Positions 6,407 through 8,484 of a stretch of 8,484 bases of DNA are shown piece after piece. A model generated the notes under the pieces. That model ran no database searches. It was not told the DNA's origin and saw only the letters and a program-made list of their open reading frames with translations. Positions within the stretch are counted from its first letter, which is position 1; each line of letters begins with the position of its first letter. Source of the stretch: Accumulibacter sp964428215 (lineage in GTDB: Bacteria; Pseudomonadota; Gammaproteobacteria; Burkholderiales; Rhodocyclaceae). The position numbers and the translations under genes are program-made. The DNA lies in contig CAYRXO010000156.1 of NCBI GenBank assembly GCA_964428215.1, forward strand, positions 1 through 8,484, given 5' to 3'.

Positions 6407-7588
6407 TTAGCGCAGGGATTTGACCTGAGCCGGCTGGATCAGATCGCCCTTGGTGTTACCGAAACTGTTGCGTTCGAACGTGATCACCGCGGCCAGGTCG
6501 GCGTCGGAGAGCGTCGTCTTGAAAGCTTGCATGGCGGTGCCTTCCTTGCCGTTGAGCACGCGGTCGACGTGGCCGTCCTTGACCAGTTTGCCTTCTGGCG
6601 AAAGCAGCGGCGTATTGACCACCTTGCTGCCCGCCAGAGCCGGGAAGACCGGCGGCAGGCCCTGCCCTTCCGGCTGATGGCATGAGGCGCAGTTTTTCTC
6701 ATACACGGCCTTGCCGGCTGCCATCAGTTCGTCCTTGCTCCAGGTCTTGTCCGAACCCGAAGCGGCGGCGGCCATTTCGGTCTTTTTCTTGTCGACCCAG
6801 GCCAGATACTCGTTTTCCGGTACCGCATGCACCACGACCGGCATGAAGCCATGATCCTTGCCGCACAACTCGGCGCACTGTCCGCGATAGATGCCCGGCT
6901 CATCGATCTTGACCCAGGTCTCGCGCAGGAAGCCCGGAATGGCGTCGCGCTTGACGCCGAACTGCGGCACCCACCAGGTATGAATGACATCGGTCGAAGT
7001 CAGCAGGACGCGCACCTTCTTGCCGACCGGCAAAACGACCGGATTATCAACCTCAAGCAGGTAATGCACACCCTTGGCTTCCTTGTTCGCCACCTGATCA
7101 CGCGGCGTACTCATCGTGCTGATGTACTTGACGCCTGAATCCGGGTACTCGTATTGCCACTTCCACTGCATACCGGTGACCTTGAGCACCATATCGGCCT
7201 TGGTACGCGTATCTTCCATATCCTTGACCGCGTGGTAGGCGGGAATGCCCATCAGCACGTAATCGATGAACAGCAGGATGGCAAAAGGCACCAGCGCCCA
7301 CAGCCACTGTACGGTACCGGTCGGCCCGGTGAATTTCGCCGGCCGATGACCGACACTCTTGCGGTGCTTGATCATCGAATAAATCATGATGCCAAAGACC
7401 ACCGTAAATAGAATGGTGATGACGATCATGAAGTGGTTGTGGATTTCCAGCGTATCGCGCGCGATCGGCGTCACCGGCCTGGGAAAATTCCAGCTGTAAT
7501 CGGCCAGGGCCAGCGCAGGAAGCAGCAGTGCCAGCCAGCCAAGCAATAACCGGCATGCCCGCAGACAGAAACGATGAAGGATGTCCAA
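6407..7588 (-). CDS. coxB: Cytochrome c oxidase subunit II with fused C-terminal cytochrome c domain
   Basis: Electron-entry subunit. 393 residues: signal peptide (about 1-29, cleavage after ALALA), two membrane helices (about 52-72 and 95-114), then a periplasmic cupredoxin domain. The CuA ligands are His203 (DVIHTWW) and, in CAELCGKDHGFM, Cys238, Glu240, Cys242, His246 and Met249. A linker leads to a c-type heme domain with Cys300-x-x-Cys303-His304 and likely distal ligand Met353. Such fusion (caa3 layout) lets the subunit receive electrons through its own heme c. The start is TTG, chosen because AGGGAGA lies 4 bases upstream and the signal peptide begins right after it; no nearby ATG fits. 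At the K-channel entry position the residue is Gln94 where Glu is usual. It lies 34 bases after DUF2244 and 23 before coxA. Confidence 0.96.
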   Translation of the reverse strand: MDILHRFCLRACRLLLGWLALLLPALALADYSWNFPRPVTPIARDTLEIHNHFMIVITILFTVVFGIMIYSMIKHRKSVGHRPAKFTGPTGTVQWLWALVPFAILLFIDYVLMGIPAYHAVKDMEDTRTKADMVLKVTGMQWKWQYEYPDSGVKYISTMSTPRDQVANKEAKGVHYLLEVDNPVVLPVGKKVRVLLTSTDVIHTWWVPQFGVKRDAIPGFLRETWVKIDEPGIYRGQCAELCGKDHGFMPVVVHAVPENEYLAWVDKKKTEMAAAASGSDKTWSKDELMAAGKAVYEKNCASCHQPEGQGLPPVFPALAGSKVVNTPLLSPEGKLVKDGHVDRVLNGKEGTAMQAFKTTLSDADLAAVITFERNSFGNTKGDLIQPAQVKSLR

Positions 7589-7599
7589 ATTATCTCCCT
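7589..7599 (-). promoter_or_regulatory. Shine-Dalgarno sequence deciding a TTG start for coxB
   Basis: AGGGAGA (7599-7593) followed by TAAT leads directly into the TTG codon at 7588-7586. The strong site, correct spacing and the immediately following signal peptide support the rare TTG start. The site lies in the 34-base gap after the DUF2244 stop. Confidence 0.7.
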
Positions 7600-7622
7600 G
7601 AAAGTTATTTGTCGGGGCTGGG

Positions 7623-8096
7623 CTAAGCAGCTCCCAGATTTTGAATCAGCTCTGTCGCCAGAGCCCGCTTTTGCTCTTCGGTCAGCAACCTGCCGACTTC
7701 CACTTCCTTGCCGTGCGAACGGATCAACAAGCGATGTGCCCGTTGCCCGGGCTGCCTGTCGAATTGCAGGCGCGCCCAGTAGGGTTGAAACTGGTGCCGC
7801 TCCACACGCGCACCGCAGCGGCTTTCGATGATCAACTGCCCGGATTCGAGGGTGATACTTTCAAAATCGTCGGCCGACGACGCCGTACGGCTCAGCGCCC
7901 ACCACAAAAATGTCAGTTCGATGCCGGCGAAGGGCAACACCGGCCAGGCACCGAAAAAGGTGAACGCCAAAGCGATGACCCCGGAAACGGCTGCCGTACC
8001 GACGAACAGCCGTTTGCGCCCGGCCTCCGACAAGGAATGATTTGGCCGAGCCACCCACGTCCGTCCTGCGAGCGTTTGTGCAACCACCAAACTCAT
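7623..8096 (-). CDS. DUF2244 domain membrane protein, first gene of the oxidase operon
   Basis: 157 residues of the DUF2244 family, often found next to coxB in proteobacteria; function unknown. ARPNHSLSEAGRKRL opens the family-typical region. Two close hydrophobic helices follow (about 32-48 and 52-69), with FFGAWPVLPFAGIEL between them, which is the best family signature. The rest is a soluble beta-rich tail with DDFESITLESGQLIIE and HRLLIRSHGKEVEVGRLLTEEQK. The start at 8096 is chosen because GGAGGAA stands just upstream with good spacing. An in-frame extension to 8162 would run through the AT-rich leader and the FNR-like palindrome. It is the promoter-proximal gene, so its expression should follow that of the oxidase subunits. 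A role in oxidase biogenesis is inferred from position only. Confidence 0.85.
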   Translation of the reverse strand: MSLVVAQTLAGRTWVARPNHSLSEAGRKRLFVGTAAVSGVIALAFTFFGAWPVLPFAGIELTFLWWALSRTASSADDFESITLESGQLIIESRCGARVERHQFQPYWARLQFDRQPGQRAHRLLIRSHGKEVEVGRLLTEEQKRALATELIQNLGAA

Positions 8097-8132
8097 CCCA
8101 TTCCTCCAGCCAAACCCGTTCAATTTTTTACG

Positions 8133-8162
8133 ATTAATCGGGGCTGACTTGATGTAGATCAA
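8133..8162 (-). promoter_or_regulatory. Candidate promoter of the DUF2244-cox operon overlapping the FNR-type site
   Basis: Reading leftward, TTGATC (8162-8157) could act as -35 and ATTAAT (8138-8133, 4/6) as -10, 18 bases apart, giving a start near 8125 and a leader of about 30 bases. In this arrangement the FNR-type palindrome covers the -35 box, which would mean anaerobic repression. A competing -10, TAAAAA (8130-8125), would put the palindrome near -38 and allow class II activation. The sequence does not decide between them. Confidence 0.35.
8149..8162. promoter_or_regulatory. FNR/ANR-type binding site, TTGAT-N4-ATCAA
   Basis: TTGATGTAGATCAA matches the full ten defined bases of the Crp-Fnr family oxygen-sensor consensus TTGAT-N4-ATCAA. 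It is centred 60 bases before the DUF2244 start codon and sits in the AT-rich promoter region, where such a site would act. FNR/ANR proteins bind DNA without oxygen, so the operon encoding an O2-reducing oxidase is a logical target. Related regulators (Dnr, NnrR) recognise similar motifs and cannot be told apart from sequence. Confidence 0.75.
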
Positions 8163-8259
8163 AATGCCGGGTGACGAAGTGTAACACGAGCGTTAATCAA
8201 TATTACAAGCCTTCACCCAATAACACGGTAAATACATGAATATCATGAAGGAGATGACA

Positions 8260-8400
8260 GTGTCCGGCTCGAAGGACGGCATCGACGGTCGCCGGCCATC
8301 TATGGCGCTTGTCTGCTGGCAGCGGAACAGCGTTGGCCGACTGGTCAACATCTTTGCTCGACTAAAGCGATCAGAGCGACGGCTCGCCGATCGGTGCTGA
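8260..8400 (+). CDS. Doubtful small ORF, 46 residues, unrecognised
   Basis: A GTG start follows AAGGAG (8248-8253) with a 6-base spacer, an excellent ribosome site. The frame encodes a short basic peptide ending RLKRSERRLADRC. In-frame ATGs at 8236, 8245 and 8254 are alternatives with poorer site spacing. No family is recognised, no membrane helix or motif is clear, and the last 30 bases run antisense into rlmD. It could be a real small protein, an sRNA-like transcript, or chance. Only the ribosome site argues for it. Confidence 0.2.
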   Translation: MSGSKDGIDGRRPSMALVCWQRNSVGRLVNIFARLKRSERRLADRC

Positions 8401-8484
8401 GGCGGGTTGACGTTCGAACAGGGCGATCGACTCGACGTGCGAGGTGTGCGGAAACATGTTGATGACGCCGGCGCCGCGCAAGCG
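8371..8484 (-). CDS. rlmD: 23S rRNA (uracil-1939-C5)-methyltransferase RlmD, C-terminal end (5' end outside window)
   Basis: The last 37 residues of the protein lie in the window, read leftward from 8484 to the TGA at 8373-8371. The stretch GAGVINMFPHTSHVESIALF is the conserved C-terminal core of the TrmA/RlmD family of SAM-dependent m5U methyltransferases. The fragment ends with a short variable tail, RQPASAPIGEPSL. RlmD (RumA) is favoured over RlmC or TrmA because of the form of the D/NMFPHT-HVESIALFER ending, but the [4Fe-4S] cysteines and catalytic site are outside the window. It lies on the same strand as the oxidase operon but 274 bases upstream, so it is probably a separate unit. Confidence 0.85.
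   Translation of the reverse strand, partial: RLRGAGVINMFPHTSHVESIALFERQPASAPIGEPSL

Larger units (their letters stand above)
8097..8370. other. Intergenic region upstream of the oxidase operon
   Basis: This 274-base gap between rlmD and DUF2244 holds the operon leader and promoter, listed separately, and a doubtful plus-strand small ORF. It is clearly more AT-rich than the genes between about 8111 and 8250. Other marks are a 10-base perfect palindrome CGATTAATCG (8131-8140), GTGT-A-ACAC (8179-8187), and an imperfect repeat GTTAATCAATATTAC (8192-8206). No tRNA, rRNA, transposon end or clear rho-independent terminator for rlmD is seen. Confidence 0.6.

Noticed and set aside
6384..6407. Earlier coxA ATG overlapping the coxB stop (TAATG)
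   Set aside because: Coupled initiation is possible, but the AGGAG site lies inside that extension and is well spaced for the ATG at 6383.
8260..8300. Possible terminator hairpin for rlmD (CCGGC at 8265 with GCCGG at about 8291)
   Set aside because: The stem is short and interrupted, and no U-tract follows in the minus-strand direction.

Overview
The window reads as a betaproteobacterial chromosome segment. It is GC-rich and carries a cytochrome c oxidase locus with the gene set typical of beta/gammaproteobacteria: DUF2244, coxB with a fused cytochrome c domain, coxA, a 43-residue assembly protein, ctaG, ctaE, an inverted DUF2909 gene, SURF1, an SCO-like protein and ctaB. Genus cannot be fixed by eye.

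Layout: bases 1-645 (+) are the 3' end of mpl (murein tripeptide recycling), converging with and overlapping ctaB. From 604 to 8096 nearly everything is on the minus strand. In transcription order the genes are DUF2244 (8096-7623), coxB (7588-6407), coxA (6383-4779), small assembly protein (4754-4623), ctaG (4618-4010), ctaE (4006-3146), SURF1 (2896-2141), SCO-like protein (2118-1513) and ctaB (1497-604). A two-helix DUF2909 gene (2958-3158, +) lies antisense between ctaE and SURF1 and splits the locus into two probable transcription units. Bases 8097-8370 hold the operon leader, with a perfect-consensus FNR/ANR-type palindrome at 8149-8162 and a doubtful small ORF. The right edge (8371-8484, minus) is the 3' end of rlmD.

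The genes build one heme-copper oxidase. CoxB takes electrons through its cytochrome c domain and CuA. CoxA holds heme a, heme a3 and CuB. CtaE is the third core subunit. CtaG delivers CuB, the SCO-like protein may act on copper or thiols, SURF1 aids heme insertion, and CtaB farnesylates heme b. Heme A synthase (ctaA) and a canonical SCO gene are not in the window.

The most notable observation is in the oxidase itself. The hallmark K-proton-channel residues look absent in both subunits: CoxA has Leu340 where Lys is expected, Leu337 for Thr and Pro277 for Ser, and CoxB has Gln94 for the channel-entry Glu. The D channel (Asp110, Glu264) and all metal ligands, including the cross-linking Tyr266, are kept. 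A residue of the non-redox Mg site is also changed (His390 for Asp). These equivalences come from alignment by eye to remembered Paracoccus, bovine and Pseudomonas sequences and need a real alignment.
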